Shown here one piece after another: positions 13,229 to 25,994 of a stretch of 64,000 bases of DNA (position 1 is its first letter; each line of letters begins with the position of its first letter). The translations under genes and the position numbers were made by a program. The notes under the pieces are model-generated. The model worked only from the letters and a program-made list of their open reading frames with translations. It had not been told where the DNA came from and did no database searches. This DNA is from Diospyros lotus (lineage: Eukaryota; Streptophyta; Magnoliopsida; Ericales; Ebenaceae), in NCBI RefSeq assembly GCF_014633365.1, contig NC_068346.1, positions 12,979,030-13,043,029 on the forward strand, read 5' to 3'.

Positions 13229-13870
13229 TGTGAGCGAAAAAAACCTACAATGAAACACATTAGTGCAACGATTGAACACAAAAACAAACAAACATGGGAA
13301 ACTGAAACATAAAAGGGAATGAAAAGAACTCCATTTCAGTCACCAATGACAATCACAAAGATGGATACTCAAGGCTCATATCATATATATCCAACATACC
13401 ACTTAGGCAACACCATAGAATATGACCACCAAGCTTCAAATAAACTCGATCCCCATAACAACCTATCATAATAAACCCAATCCTCTACACAGAGTAAAGT
13501 CCACAAAGGAGAAAGAATATCATAGAGAAATGGGGGAGTTTGATGAACGCAGGCAAAGGATCAAAAAAGTGAGGGTCAAAGAAAGTAGTCAAGGGAGAAA
13601 CACAAAACTTCAATTGAACTAGAGAAAATAGAGGGCGGCTAAGAGGTCCCGACAAAATAGAGCACATGGCTAAGGTTTACGGCGTGTCCTCGAGGGGGAA
13701 GGAGGACTCCAACTATATAGAGATAATTAGGTTTAGGTTAGGGTAAAAGGGAAGCAAGCTTTCCTTTTTTGAGCAAATGGGATAAGCCCATCTTACCTCC
13801 AAAGAAAAAAAGGCTAATCAGCTTATGGACCGACTTCTAAATTTGGGTTGCCAATAAGTGATGTTGGATT
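13229..13870 (-). repeat. 5' LTR of the degenerate copia element (outer boundary uncertain)
   Basis: The LTR starts next to the PBS with TGTGAGCG. A minus-strand TATA-like motif (tctatatagtt, plus-strand 13710-13722) and GC-richer U5-like DNA follow. The outer end cannot be fixed because no partner LTR is visible for comparison. 13870 is an approximate limit. Confidence 0.45.
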
Positions 13871-14243
13871 TGGTTATTTCTCCAATTACTAGTTGAAGCC
13901 TATGAAGATTATTCATGCTCGATTTAATTGTCATTGCCTTGGACTTATTAGGAAACACAAACCAACAACAATCAAATCAAATAAGAAAAAAAAGACATTT
14001 TGTGTTATTTGTTGTTATAAAATTAGAAGCTATTTTTTTTGTTTTGCATTGTTTATTTTTCAAAAAATTGTTGTTGATTTTAACATTTTGATTTTTTTCA
14101 TTTGTACAAATATTTATGATGAAAATCTATTACAACATTTGGCCATAAAATAAATTAAGAAATATATAAATTAACTCATTCAAAATTTTATATTAATAAA
14201 ATACTGTATCATAACATTGAAATCAATAAAATTAGTCGCATAA

Positions 14244-14960
14244 TTATCTAATATTATTGTCCACAAATGTTATGTTATTCAATCCCGAAACATTATTCAC
14301 TTGACCAATTTGACTTGAATCAAAGCTAATATTTTCACTTGCTTGAAGTTTATCCTTATTTTCTTGGTCAACTCCAAGTATAATATTTTGATCTGCATAT
14401 TTCGTGAATAATGAATCCATCCTATTATGAATTTTGATATAGTTATGCACAACAAAATAGGCAAGTGTTTTGAAATTTTGATGCTTGAAGTCATAAGAAG
14501 GCTTGGCTCTAAGAAGGGGAAAGCGTGCTTTCAACACTTTGAAATGTTTTCAATGCCATTGTGCAATGAAGAAAGTCTATAATTAAATAACTCCTTAGGA
14601 CTTATTGGAATTTACCTGTCCCTAAAATCACACAAAGTATAACTCTCTCTATAATATGGAGTAAGAAATCCCAACATATTGGTATATCTAGAATCAACCA
14701 CGTAATATTTACCTGTTGGTGGCATAGAAAACCTATTTTTCAAGTCATTCACTACTTCAAGAAAATTTCTTACATCATTTGCACTTCACTCCTAACTTGT
14801 GATTACAAATGTAAATCGGATGTCAAATGAACAAACACACATTATGTTTGTGTGGGTGTAATTTTTCTCCCATGAAATGCAATTTGTTCATCAACTGACA
14901 CACGAGTAGAAATATGAGTACCATCAATACCTAAAAATATTTTAAAAATATTTGAAAGTT
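14244..14960 (-). pseudogene. PIF/Harbinger transposase (DDE_Tnp_4) pseudogene
   Basis: Translating the minus strand from about 14960 gives, in order: FLGIDGTHIS (first catalytic Asp of the DDE nuclease), MCVCSFDIRFTFV, FSMPPTGKYYVVDSRY (second Asp), NMLGFLTPYYRESYTL, KELFNYRLSSLHNGIE (third acidic residue region) and MLKARFPLLRAKPSYDFKHQ. These are the conserved blocks of plant HARBI1-like transposases, which cut at TWA sites. Frame changes and stops between the blocks make it a pseudogene. No TIRs or partner Myb-like gene were identified. Confidence 0.82.
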
Positions 14961-15054
14961 TAAGGAAATAAAAGCCTAAATTTAAATTAGAGTATAATTT
15001 ATTTGGCCCATTAACTGGGTTTATAATTTAAATATATGTATGTATACGTGTGTA

Positions 15055-15080
15055 ATATTATATATATATATATATATAAA
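15055..15080. repeat. (TA)n microsatellite
   Basis: A run of TA dinucleotides around 15058-15078 in AT-rich intergenic DNA. Confidence 0.75.
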
Positions 15081-15964
15081 GGCAAGCAAATAAGTTGACA
15101 ATTAAGCCAACCCACCAGGCACCCCACAATTATGTGGAGTCCCTTTCAGCTAGGGCAACAAATGGCGACAACTGGCATCATTGCTCGCCTACATGGCCGA
15201 GGGATTGCCTTGGGTAGCCCTCTTACAACATTGGAGATGGCTTCCAAAAGATTCCTTTATTGACCATTGACCCTATTCCTATTCCTTTTCCTCCATTTTC
15301 ACATGTATTTATAGGAACATTTTACACAAATTGAAGACTTTAAAAATAAAAATAAAATACAAATTTCTCATATTAATTAGTTTCTTTATAAAAAAAATGA
15401 GAAGTCCTATAAATTGAGATAAGGACTCTCACTTGAGGGATTTTAAGCAAGTATAAGACAACAAAAAAAAAATAAAGAATAATAGAGAAAGGAAGAAGGA
15501 AGAGAGAAAATTAGTGAATGAAAGAAGAAGGATGAATCAAACTAATGAAGGGAAAGAAAAGAGAAAACTAGTGAAGAGAAAAAGTCACGTAATATCACAA
15601 AGACTTCGCAAAAAAATAACTCAAAGTACCTTTAACATATAAGGATTATCACCCAAGGTTTGGAGAAAAATGAGACATCCAATGGGTTGGTTAACCAAGA
15701 TCGAGGAGACTCTATCAGGTGAACCCCAAATGACCCTAAAACCCCAAGCAAGTGAATTAGACAATAACTTTAATGAGCCAAATGATATAGATGACCTCTT
15801 TACACGCTAGGACTCGAGGATGGTAGTACCTTGTATAGGTAGCTACCTTGATGGTTATGTATTCCTATGATTTTGAGGTTATATATGTAAGAAATACAAA
15901 TCGTTCAAGTATTATAATTCAAATGAGTAATCTTGTTGTTTTGTTTTTAATGGTGTTTTGATGA

Positions 15965-16475
15965 TGAAAAACCTGTGTTCTTTTTGCTTTTCAATTTTCA
16001 GTTTTTTGTTTTGATAATCTGTTTTTAGAAAATTGAAAACGTGTTCTTTTTGTCATTTTGAAAAATTATTTATCAAAATAGAAAATTAGAAAATGTGTTC
16101 TCTTTGAAATTTTAAAAATAATTTTTTAATAATATTTTATTCAATAAATTTAATTATTCAGTTAATTAAAAATATTTAATATTAATATATTATTGAAAAT
16201 ATATACATTTTAAAGTTAATGAATTTTATAATATTTTTCCCATTACAATAATAAAATATGAATAAATAAATAAATAAATGTGTTTTGAGTTTAGAGTTTG
16301 TTTTGGATGAAAACACTCAAAATAACTTTTTGTTGTTTTGAGTTTTCTTTATATTTTTTTTTTGTTTTCAAAAATACATTTTTAAAAATAGTAAAGAGAA
16401 CGCGTTTTTATTATTTTAGAAAATCGAAAACTAAAAATGACTTGAAAACAGTAAAGAGAACGCAATCTTATATTT
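15965..16475. mobile_element. Candidate inverted-repeat DNA element (MITE-like)
   Basis: The left side carries 'gtgttctttttg...ttttagaaaattgaaaac' and 'gtgttctctttg'. The right side carries the complements 'agtaaagagaacgcg' and 'agtaaagagaacgc', with 'ttttagaaaatcgaaaac' between them. The two sides can pair imperfectly over roughly 100 bp. The centre is AT-rich. No clear target-site duplication was found, so the exact ends are uncertain. A hAT or Mutator-type non-autonomous element is the likeliest class. Confidence 0.5.
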
Positions 16476-16689
16476 TTGAAATTTGAAAATGATATATATT
16501 ATATCTTTAGCATTTAAAAATGAAATATATTTTATCTTTAGAAATTAAAAATGAAAAATCTAAATAATGCCAAAGGATAAATATGTTTTCAATGTATGCA
16601 AATGCAAAATCTTTTGTATTTATTTTGAAATCAATTTTTTGTATTTATATTAAAATTAAATGTGTTAAGAGTGTCAAAATATTTTTCAA

Positions 16690-17480
16690 AATATAAACAC
16701 TCTTTAAAAGGCAAAACTGTTGATCGTTTTTTCAAAATAGTCTACCGTTTTTGGCATTTCAGTAAAAACAATCAACCATTGCATTGAACTCTCGATATGA
16801 AAAATTTGAATTATTTGTTCTTTTCACATAAGTTTAAAAAATGTCAACCATCACTATATAATGTCAACTTCTTGTTAAAATAGTTGACTATTTTTCTAAA
16901 GAAGTCTATTGTTTGTCCAAGGCCGTGAGTAAATTTCAATTTTCTCAAAGAAAATTGTCGATTAGTTTGATAAATTGTCGATCATTTCTTTATGATATGT
17001 TTAAACGACTAGTTTTTGTAGGCTTTAAAAGCTCCCAATGGCTCTTGCAACAATTAATAATTTCAAATCATGGAAAAAGCCTATAAATACCAACCCATGA
17101 TGCACTAAAGAGGTTGATCAAGTGATAAAAGCTTACTAGTGATATTATTCTTCTCACTTATACTTGTACTTTCAATATTTTTCTCAACTAATGCTAATTA
17201 TCTTCTGTAATATCTTGTTAAAACTTTGTTGGATATTTTAGAGAAACTTTGTAATTGAGAGTGTCAACTCTTAGATTATTTTCTTTATAAATTGTGTTGT
17301 ATTTTCTAACGGTTGGGTTAGAGGGCTTATTTGGTTAAGTAGGAGGTTATAGTGGATTTTGAAATCTCTAGGGAGAGGTAGAGTAATGGTGTAGGTCGGA
17401 TTGAATCAAACCAGTCTAAATCTTTTGTGTCTTTTTCTTACCTTAATTTATATTATCTTACTCTAATTCACTATTTTTAT
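16690..17480 (+). repeat. LTR-like fragment with TCGAT/TCGAC-type motifs
   Basis: The left part holds repeated degenerate 'gttgatcg / tcaaccat / tgtcgat' units. A TATA-like 'cctataaatacc' follows at about 17074-17085, then a leader-like region with 'ttgagagtgtcaactctta'. This order is typical of the U3-R-U5 parts of a plant retrotransposon LTR. No internal domain or partner LTR is adjacent. Confidence 0.4.
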
Positions 17481-17832
17481 ATTTTTCTTTAAAGCCTCCA
17501 CAAATTTTTAAAATTTATAAACATCCAATTTACCCCTTCTTGGGTGTGAGATTAATGAAATATTATTTTTATGGTTAAATGACGTGGCGATTGACATGAA
17601 CTAATATGATCATCAACTTTTAGAGAAAAGTTTCTCCTTCTTTTCTAGAGACTATCTTGAATCAAAAATGGTTTCAATGGACTGACTCAACATTCTACAC
17701 GTGGACAATTACACGGCCGGGTGAACACAAGTGGAAATCAAATTTCGTCAAAAGGTATTCATCCATATTTCCTTCTTCATTTAGTAGATTGTAAAAATCT
17801 AAAAAATGTGATACCAAAAAAATATTTTTTTC

Positions 17833-18700
17833 CTATTGCGTATGATCAGATCTAATATAACAGATAAAACATATATAAGATATGGCACCAGAATCAACAA
17901 TCCAAGAAGTAGGGTACTGACCAATCATGAGATTGGTCTCAATCACAAATAAGGAAGGGAAAATACATTGACCCTCTTGACTTTTGACCTTCAAGCTTCT
18001 AAGATAGTCTGAGTAATTTCTCTTCCAATGCTCATCTTTTTGAAAAAAGTAACATTTACCCTTACCTGCCACCTTATCCTACAACTTTGTCTTATCTATG
18101 TCTCTTTGTAGGCCAAGGACTTTCTTTTCTTCTTTTTGATTTTTTTTTGGAAGAATATGAGGCCATAACAAGAACTTTTTCTTTGCCTTTTCCTTTCATT
18201 TGTGACTGCACCATCGTTAACATATTTAACAACTCTAAGAGGGAACACTTAATTTTATTCATATAAAAATAAGTTATAAAAGAGGAGAAAAAATTTGACA
18301 ACAATTACATGATTAGATCAATCATAAGATAAGCATCCGTAGGGATATGCAACATATCAAGTTGACCAATCCAATTGATCTTGTTAATAACATGATCTCC
18401 CACATCAAACCCTTCCATAATTTTAACTCGAAATAGCTTTTTCGATATCTCATACCGAGCTATTTGACTATGCTCGCCATAGAGGTCCTTAAGATTTTGA
18501 ATCATGCTCGCAATGTCAAGAAAATTCTCATGCTAATGTTGCAAGTCATTGGACATCAAGCCAAGAATATAGTTACAGGCTCGTAAGTCATGATCCTTTA
18601 ACATCTTGCAAGTGTCCTGCTAAGGTACATCCTCATATAAAGACTTAGGGGGGCTAAGGTACAAGACATTGGCAATTTTTTTCATGCTAAGCATTGTTTT
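17833..18700 (-). pseudogene. Ty1/copia gag and protease fragment
   Basis: Read from about 18700 downward, this gives a UBN2-type gag (KMLKDHD..., IQNLKDLYGEHSQIARYEI, KKLFRVKIMEGFDVGDHV), a Lys-rich basic stretch and a degenerate zinc knuckle (CYFFQKDEHWKRNYSDY, in which the second Cys is lost). The protease motif WIVDSGAISYIC follows. The reading frame is broken at about 18305 and 18080. The rest of pol is absent, so this is a truncated element feeding into the LTR-like copy at 18824. Confidence 0.75.
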
Positions 18701-18823
18701 TAAATTTAAAACTAGTCCAAAAATTTTTGGCCAATAAGCCTATTGGTGTCCAAAATACATATAAGCAGATTCATATTGCTTACTATTTGCACTGCAAAAA
18801 ATAAAGAGATTATTAGTAGATAT

Positions 18824-20304
18824 TGTTGGAATACACTTATGGTGGTTTAGATAAATTTAAAAATTTTGTACATTAGGGATGTGCAACGGAATACATAAAT
18901 GCACACACCATATTTAGCTTGGGTATTTAAGCAACATGATATCTCATCTTATGAAATACAATAATACACATACATGTAGCCCAATATCAGGTGGAGTGTA
19001 GAAATTGTTTCTACATTGATACCGATTCCATCTCATTGTAGCTCAATGTCAAGTGGAGTATAGAAATTGTTTCCACATTGAGACCGATTCCATCTCGAGT
19101 TGTGGTAAGCCTAGTCTATCCACACCTAGCAAGCTATCAAGTACCACATCGCAATCCTTGTCCCATGCTAGCCTGAGGACATTGATTCACCATCACCCAC
19201 GTGTCTTCCCGGACTCTCCAAAATTTGTCATGCACGTAACTATTATGCCACTGTAAATTCTCTGGAGTAGAAGCAAAAGAAGACATATGAGGAAGAAACA
19301 GCCAAGAACATCCACCAAAATCTCTCGTCTTTGCCCAATTTTTGCCTCCCGCAATTCCCACCAGCACTCTTTAATTGTCTGACACGTGGACGACACTATA
19401 ACCGATTAAGGCGACAAAAACGGTCGATCGATTCCTCAGAGGCAATCAATCGATTTCAACTGAGGCGACAAAAATGGTCAATTGGCTATGCTGAAGCAAT
19501 CAACATCTCTAGCTATTTCTAAAGAAATAGTTTCTAACATTTAATTAACCTGAATCATTAACACTTAATGACATCCAAGACACAACATGTGCACGGTGTC
19601 GATACCAGCTACTACACTATATGGTGTGTGACTTTTTAGGTTTATTGCCCGCTAGCAAACAGATAGTGCCAAAACCTTTTTTTGACGCATGTCGAAACAT
19701 CTCAACCCATCACGAGAATCTTTCCATGTTTTGGTGACGATTTGAAAGGTCTTAAAAAAGGGCTTAACAACGGTCCAACACAATATAGAAAGAAATAAAG
19801 TCTAACTTCAAGTAAGCCTATTACAGTTGATGATTACCATGTAATACAATTCTTCCATAGCCTAACGTCCCAACTCAATGAGAGTTATGGTGTGATGAAC
19901 TCACAAACTCAGTAACTATGTGTCAGATCTTATCAACGTGGCTAGGTGACACCTCAGAAAACATTTTCCTGATTAATCATTATACCTTGGCCAAGGACTT
20001 TTCTATCACACTAATAATAGATCACATGTGGCGTTCACCTTATCAATGATGATAAGGGTGATAGATCCTATCCCTAAGCACCTGCCTCCATGCACTAGCA
20101 ATATGCAACCACATAAATGAACGTTCGCACCTTATAATTAGATGGTTTAACACATTAACAAATTTTGTACATTAATACACAAGACAATCGTGCCACTTCA
20201 AGTCTAAGGATTAGTTACACAATTGCAACTCAATAATAAGATCATTATCCACAATGCCATGTGATCAATCATCAGTGTCACATTTAGTGCATTGTTCTCC
20301 AACA
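18824..20304 (-). repeat. Long LTR, copy A (TGTTGGA...TCCAACA)
   Basis: This segment begins TGTTGGA and ends TCCAACA, a perfect 7-bp inverted terminal pair with the TG..CA ends expected of an LTR, about 1.48 kb long. It lies directly upstream, in minus orientation, of the copia gag fragment. It shares extended but diverged similarity with 24294-25510: 'acattagggatgtgcaacg', 'aggcctagtctatccacacc', 'ttaacacttaatgacat', 'gctgacgattaccat'. No clear PBS is seen at its internal edge. Confidence 0.55.
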
Positions 20305-21530
20305 ATCACCCACGAGTTTATTAGAGACATCCCCATATCATATGGCATATAATTCATCACCCCTAACTATTAGTATCTCATACTAATCAAGATAATATAT
20401 ATCATGATAGTCCATAATTGATTAATCAGAGTCCCCATTTGATTAATCTAAGGATCAAGAATATTTAAGAAATATCGTCTCATATTCTTAACACCTTAAG
20501 AATAAAACTCTCAAACAAAAAATCTAGGGACTCATTCATATAACAAATTGGAGAGTTTAATGAATGATGATAAATTTACATTTCTTAAAAATACATACAA
20601 AGATACATCAAATGTATTTATTACATATGCTATATGTCATCTAAATCTAGCATTAAGGCGCATCACTAACAAATATATATTTGAAAAATACCATTTAATC
20701 AAGGACTTTAAACTAAATGGTTACTTTCACTAAATTTTTAGAAATTTTATACTTTTCAAGCAGAAAATATGAATCCGTTAGGACTCAATAGTTAGTGATC
20801 GAATTCTCTTTCATATGAATACCCCTCACATAATATTTTTTTGGAGTACTCACATAATTGAGTAAGCAACAACTTGCCACCACATCATATGTGGAGCTCG
20901 ATCTTTAGCCTTTAACCTCACAAAAACCTCACATAATAGTTTCTTGGTTGGTTGGATTAATTAGATTCCACCCACTGTCTCAACTAAGTGCAATGATTTG
21001 AACACATCAAACCTCACATAATAGTTTCTTGGTCAAATGTATATCGTTTAACACCACTCCATCATATGGTTTAAATAGGAGTAAACAAACAATCTTTCAT
21101 GAAATGTGCCACCCTACGTATCCGTAATCAAAACACACCTAATAAGACTAATGCACCCCTACGACAATGGAAGGCTATGAAGAATAATATTCACCACTTA
21201 GATATAATATTGATTTGCACATGGGAAGATTTTTGGGCTTCTAACAATAGGTCTTATCATTCCATCCATCCATTCCATCATACATCTCACGCAATATAAA
21301 AACGAATGGATAAATAAAATTGGGATGATCATGGACTTGAGCATTAATTAAACGTGAGCCTCAAGATTTAAATAACATTTTTCACAAATCACACCATACG
21401 CAACTTGAATCCTTTCAACACTTCCAACTTCTTATCTTGAGAATCCATAAACTCTTGATCTCTTCATTCTCATCAACTCTTGATGTCGTATTCATTACAA
21501 CTTTTGTAAAATAAAGACTAAAAAAAACTG
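20305..21530. other. AT-rich intergenic stretch
   Basis: I see no gene. Around 20520-20690 there is weak similarity to 25540-25690 ('gattcattcat..aaattggagag', 'aaagatacatcaaat'), so the repeat that includes the long LTR copies may extend beyond their TG..CA ends. The short phrase 'cctcacataatagtttcttggt' occurs twice near 20930 and 21010. Confidence 0.4.
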
Positions 21531-22450
21531 TTGGTCCCTTGACACACAATGACCACTCAAGAAGGGGTGAATTGAGTGTTAAAAACTTATTAAACTGAAT
21601 TCTTTACTTTTTAAAACTCTTGAGCTTTTCTTATACAAAGATGATACTTGTTATAAATATATATGTTGTTTGAGAGTGATAGCAATAAATACACAAAGAA
21701 CAATAATCAACACAAGAATATATAGTGGTTCGGTGTCTCTAACACCTACTCCACTCTTTCAAGGTTAACCCGACACTTGAGGTTTCACTAAAACCACCAC
21801 TAGGTTTCCACACAATATCACCTAGCAAAGTTATACATCCCGAGATTTTCCCTTTAATTCACCACGAAAACTATTACAACAATACACCTAGATTACTTGG
21901 GCTCTAGGAGACCTCTTACAATCCACAATTAAAGACAATAAATCCTATGTCCAAACAACCTTGGACTAATATGGAAATAAACACAGTGATATTACAAGGC
22001 AAATATAAATGATACAAGAGTTACTAATAAGAAGAAAACTTCTTCTTCTTTGCCTTAGGCCCCAAATGATGTAATCTTTAATCTTAATAATTGGATTGCT
22101 TTTCTTGAGTGCTTGAGAGCTTAGGTGTGCTTTAGAATGATAGATCTTGATAGTGCATTAGCCTTTGTCAGAAATCTCTTGAAGATATATATACTTGAGC
22201 TTTCAACGAATCTATAACGGCTAGAAAAATTCGACCATTAGAGTCTAGCAGTCGATTGTTCTAACCGATAGTTGACTTCACGACACCCATAGTCGACTCT
22301 CGATGCCGACAATCGACTCTCATTGGCCTACAGTCGACTCCCAATCGATTGGCCAAAACCTACTCTCGACTACATCGACTCTATATAACACATAGTCGAC
22401 TGTCCCTTACTAGGAGTTGACTCTCAATCCAAATTTTCAAAAAAAATAGA
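21530..22450 (-). repeat. LTR-like fragment with TCGACT repeats, minus orientation
   Basis: On the minus strand the right part (22450-22220) carries many 'agtcgac/tcgact' units. It is followed by a leader-like region ending in the phrase 'accgaaccactatat' (near 21720-21735), a wording common in plant retrotransposon LTRs and leaders. No internal coding region adjoins it. Ends are not resolved. Confidence 0.4.
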
Positions 22451-22689
22451 TTTGCTTTGATGATATAATTCATAGCATGAATATAGTATGAATATATTAC
22501 AACACATTTTCTTTAATTTATATTTTACCTTCCATTTACTTTAATACATAAATGTAAATAAGAAAGTACCCCCTATTTAAATTCAATAAAAATATCTAAA
22601 AAATCAAAATTCATAACAATAAGAAAATATAATTTTGATTTTAGTACTATTATATGTATTTCCCGCACCACTTCTTATGGGTTAGAGCT

Positions 22690-23345
22690 AGTCCAATAGG
22701 CCCGCCCCACCCACCTAAAGCCCGAAAGGCCCAAGTGAGCTCACCAGGATGAGCTCATACGTTGCTGAAATCTAAGCTCTGATCGCGGAACCAAGAGAGC
22801 TCCGAACAAGCTCCCAACATGGTTCTAGCGAGCTCCTAATGATACACCCAACGAGCTTCTAGCGACATTCCCAATTCGCTAGCTTAACTATTCAGGCCCG
22901 ATGGTTCTAAATCCTTCAGATCGCATAGACAACAAAGCTGCTGGACAACTAGATGCATGGGACCCACTCATTTTATCTGAGGCTAGCCATATCCCTTATA
23001 ATGAGGATCCCACTCTCGATTTTATGCAGATGATAAGGACTGTTTATCCCCCATTATATCATCTTTATATTTTTTATATCTTATGCAAATTGTAAAAGAC
23101 CCTCGTTATAAATAGGAGGCGGAAATATCATTAAGGAAGGGGACGATAGGAATAATGATATACTGTCACTCTGAAAGAATAATCAGGGTACAGTCGTGGA
23201 GTAGGTATCGTTCTGGCCGAATCATGTAAAAATTCTTTGTGTTCTTTCTGTGTTATTCTTCCTCCTTGTATCTTAGACTTACTCATTCACTGCGGCCTTA
23301 ACGAATCACAGTCAGCTAAAATTGAACGTCGATAAGTACAAATTC
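22690..23345 (+). repeat. LTR fragment, Ty3/gypsy TAT-like, plus orientation
   Basis: A TATAAATA box at 23107-23114 is followed by 'tcgtggagtaggtatcgttctggccgaatcatg', written here in summary form, and then by 'gtcagctaaa..gaacgtcgataa'. Such wording is typical of R-U5 regions of TAT/Ogre-like LTRs in plants. A reverse-oriented relative lies at about 62300-62900. No internal domain adjoins, so it is probably a solo LTR or a truncated copy. Confidence 0.45.
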
Positions 23346-24275
23346 AGGATTTGATAATTTTATCACCTTCAAAATACATACCTTTTATTTCTTGAAAAAT
23401 TCATCAAAAATTACTTTAACAACAATGAATATTAGTATAGAAATACTGGGAGACAGTTTTCCAAAAGGAAAACATTTTCTTATATGTTCCCTTATAATGC
23501 GCTAATATTCCACTTAGAACATATAGCATTTCTTGGTTCATTTTGATGCACAAAATACTATAATACTTAAAATATATTATCTACCATAAGACATATCAAA
23601 AATCCATTAGGGGATTTAAATATACTAAAAATAGTTTTACTAAAATTATGTTTTGTTAAACATCAAAAAATACACAATAAGTTGATTGGAGCAATTTAGC
23701 TCAACAAAAACTACTAAAACTTATGCCTCAATTACAAACCCAAAAGAAAGAATAATTACATGTTAATCAAATTAACACAAAACCTTATAACATTCATTCA
23801 TTCACATCCTAGTCCATGTTCATCATATTTGATCATATCAAACTTCTTCACATTCACATTTGAAAACAAAACATGTTGATGTCAAGAATTAACTTTCGAA
23901 CACCTGGCATCCCATGTCTAACATGCCCATGTCACTGTCCAATGTAATCTCATTATATAATCAACAACAATTAGCATCTTATTCAAATAGTTGTGTAACA
24001 CAGTAAAAAATGCTCGAGTATTTTGGTAAAATTGTCGACTGATTTTGGCATCTAAAAACAGTCAACTTGTTTCAGGTAAACTATTAACCGATTTTAGTCT
24101 TTTAGAAAAACAGTCGTCTTATTACTTTAAGAAGTGGACAAAATTTAAGATTATATGAAAAACAATCAATTGGGCTAAGAAAATAGCCAAAAAAAATTCA
24201 TCTTACACACAACCGATTGCCCAACAACCTGCAAAACTTAACACAAACACATTTGCATATGCATTAAACAAGTAG
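23346..24275. other. AT-rich intergenic stretch
   Basis: No gene is visible. Around 24000-24130 there are again degenerate 'tgtcgactgattttggcat / cagtcaactt' units like those in the two LTR-like fragments at 16.7 and 22.3 kb. Confidence 0.4.
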
Positions 24276-24277
24276 TC

Positions 24278-24292
24278 GAGGATTTGATACCA
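24278..24292 (-). other. Putative primer-binding site next to long LTR copy B
   Basis: GAGGATTTGATACCA is the complement of TGGTATCAAATCCTC, a diverged initiator-tRNA-Met-type PBS. It stands immediately left of TGTTGGA at 24294, which supports reading copy B as a 5' LTR of a minus-strand element whose body is gone or unrecognisable. Confidence 0.5.
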
Positions 24293-24293
24293 C

Positions 24294-25510
24294 TGTTGGA
24301 AGCATCATATAGATATATATGTAATTTTAAAAATTTGACATTAGAGATGTGCAACGAAATTCTAAACAAATCATATGTAACTTGAATGTTTAAGCAACTC
24401 AATATTACATCATATGTAATCAAATAAATACGTACCTAAATGACTGATATTAGGTGGGTGTAGAAACTATTTTAACACTGAGATCATATCCTCCTCAAGC
24501 TATGGAAGGCCTAGTCTATTCACGCCAAAAAAGTTATCTGAAACCAACAACGACATGTAAGCCATTTGTACAAAAGAACCGATTTCTCTTGAAACATCCA
24601 CTAGCTATCTAATACGCAAAACGATAAATAGTTTATATTGAAAAGTTGATATTTTTCCCATTATTTGGAAAATCGATCTATAGTCTTCAACAAGCAGTCA
24701 ACCATTTTCCTCACTATTAGAAAATCGGCCAATTAACTACAAGAAAAAGGCTATAGTTATGTGTTGCATGATGTATGGTCCAACATCTAGTTGTATCTGT
24801 TCCATTAACACTTAATGAACCATATCATTAACATTTAATGACATATCAAGACCTACCATAAACAGTTTACGATTTTGAGAACATAATAGGTGCATAGATC
24901 CAATTTCGAATGCCACACTTTTCGGTGTGTAACTTTCTAAGTTCACTGCTTAGTAGTAATCAAATAATATTAAATCCCTTTGATATCGGTCAAACACTTC
25001 GCCTATCTCAAGAACTTCTCCATCTCTACGAGACGTTCTGACGATATTGAGTAATGCCCAACAACGACTCAGAACATTCTAAAAGGCAATGGAGTCTATT
25101 CATATGTGAACTTATTATAGCTGACGATTACCATATAATACAATAATTCCACCACCAAACGTCTTGATCGAGTGAAAGCTATGGAGTGATAAATTCACAA
25201 ACCTGATAATTATATGTCTGATTTCATCAATGTGACTAGATGACACATCAAGAAAATCATTTCCTTATCATTCATTCTACCCTGACCAAGAATTTTCCCA
25301 TCACAACGTTCGCTTCAACTTAAGGGTGATGAATCCTATCCACAAACACCTATCTCCATGCACTAGCGATACATGACCATATAAGATAAGCGTCCCCAAC
25401 TTGCAATTGGATGGTTTAGCATATCAACAAATCTCGCACACTAGCACACAAGACAACATTAATGTCACTTTAAGTCAAAAGATCAATTTCACAATCGCAA
25501 CTTTGGAGAG
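24294..25510 (-). repeat. Long LTR, copy B (diverged)
   Basis: This segment starts TGTTGGA like copy A and follows it through many landmarks: 'ttagagatgtgcaacga', 'aggcctagtctattcacgcc', 'attaacatttaatgacat', 'gctgacgattaccatataat', 'gtgatgaatcctatcc'. It is a direct repeat of copy A. The outer end with TCCAACA is not preserved. Confidence 0.5.
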
Positions 25511-25694
25511 TAATGAATGAATATAACTTTGTTAAATGATCAAACAAGAAATCTAGAGAATCATTCATACAAATTTGGAGAGTAATGAATGAACATGACT
25601 TTATCATTTATATATGCAAAGATACATCAAATATTTAATAAGTTCGTCAGACGCCATCAAAATATAGTATCAGGGCATATCACTATCAAGGGTT

Positions 25695-25716
25695 TCACAC
25701 ACACACACACACACTC
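25695..25716. repeat. (AC)n microsatellite
   Basis: Roughly eleven AC/CA dinucleotides in a row follow 'gggtttc'. Confidence 0.8.
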
Positions 25717-25845
25717 TAATTTCTTTTTCTTTGTTTTTTCTTTTTCCATTTTTTCTTCAAACCTAGATTTGGGTTTATCACACTCTAACAATAAATGCCC
25801 CAACTTGTTTTTGTAGACGTTTGTGGGCCTTTTCCTATTAATATA

Positions 25846-25994
25846 TTTTATTTACACAACAAAAAAAACTAATCTAGGTTCATCGCATGCCAACATAGAA
25901 TCTATTGGATTCATCGTTATTTTATTTACACAACAAAAAAAAACTAATCTAGATTCATTGCATGCCAACATAGAATCTATTGGATTCATCGTTA
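25846..25994. repeat. Two-copy 74-bp tandem repeat
   Basis: Unit 1 (25846-25919) and unit 2 (25920-25994) each start 'ttttatttacacaac', run through a poly-A of 8 or 9, 'ctaatctag', 'catgccaacatagaatc' and end 'ggattcatcgttat'. They differ at only three or so positions, so the duplication is recent. Confidence 0.9.
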
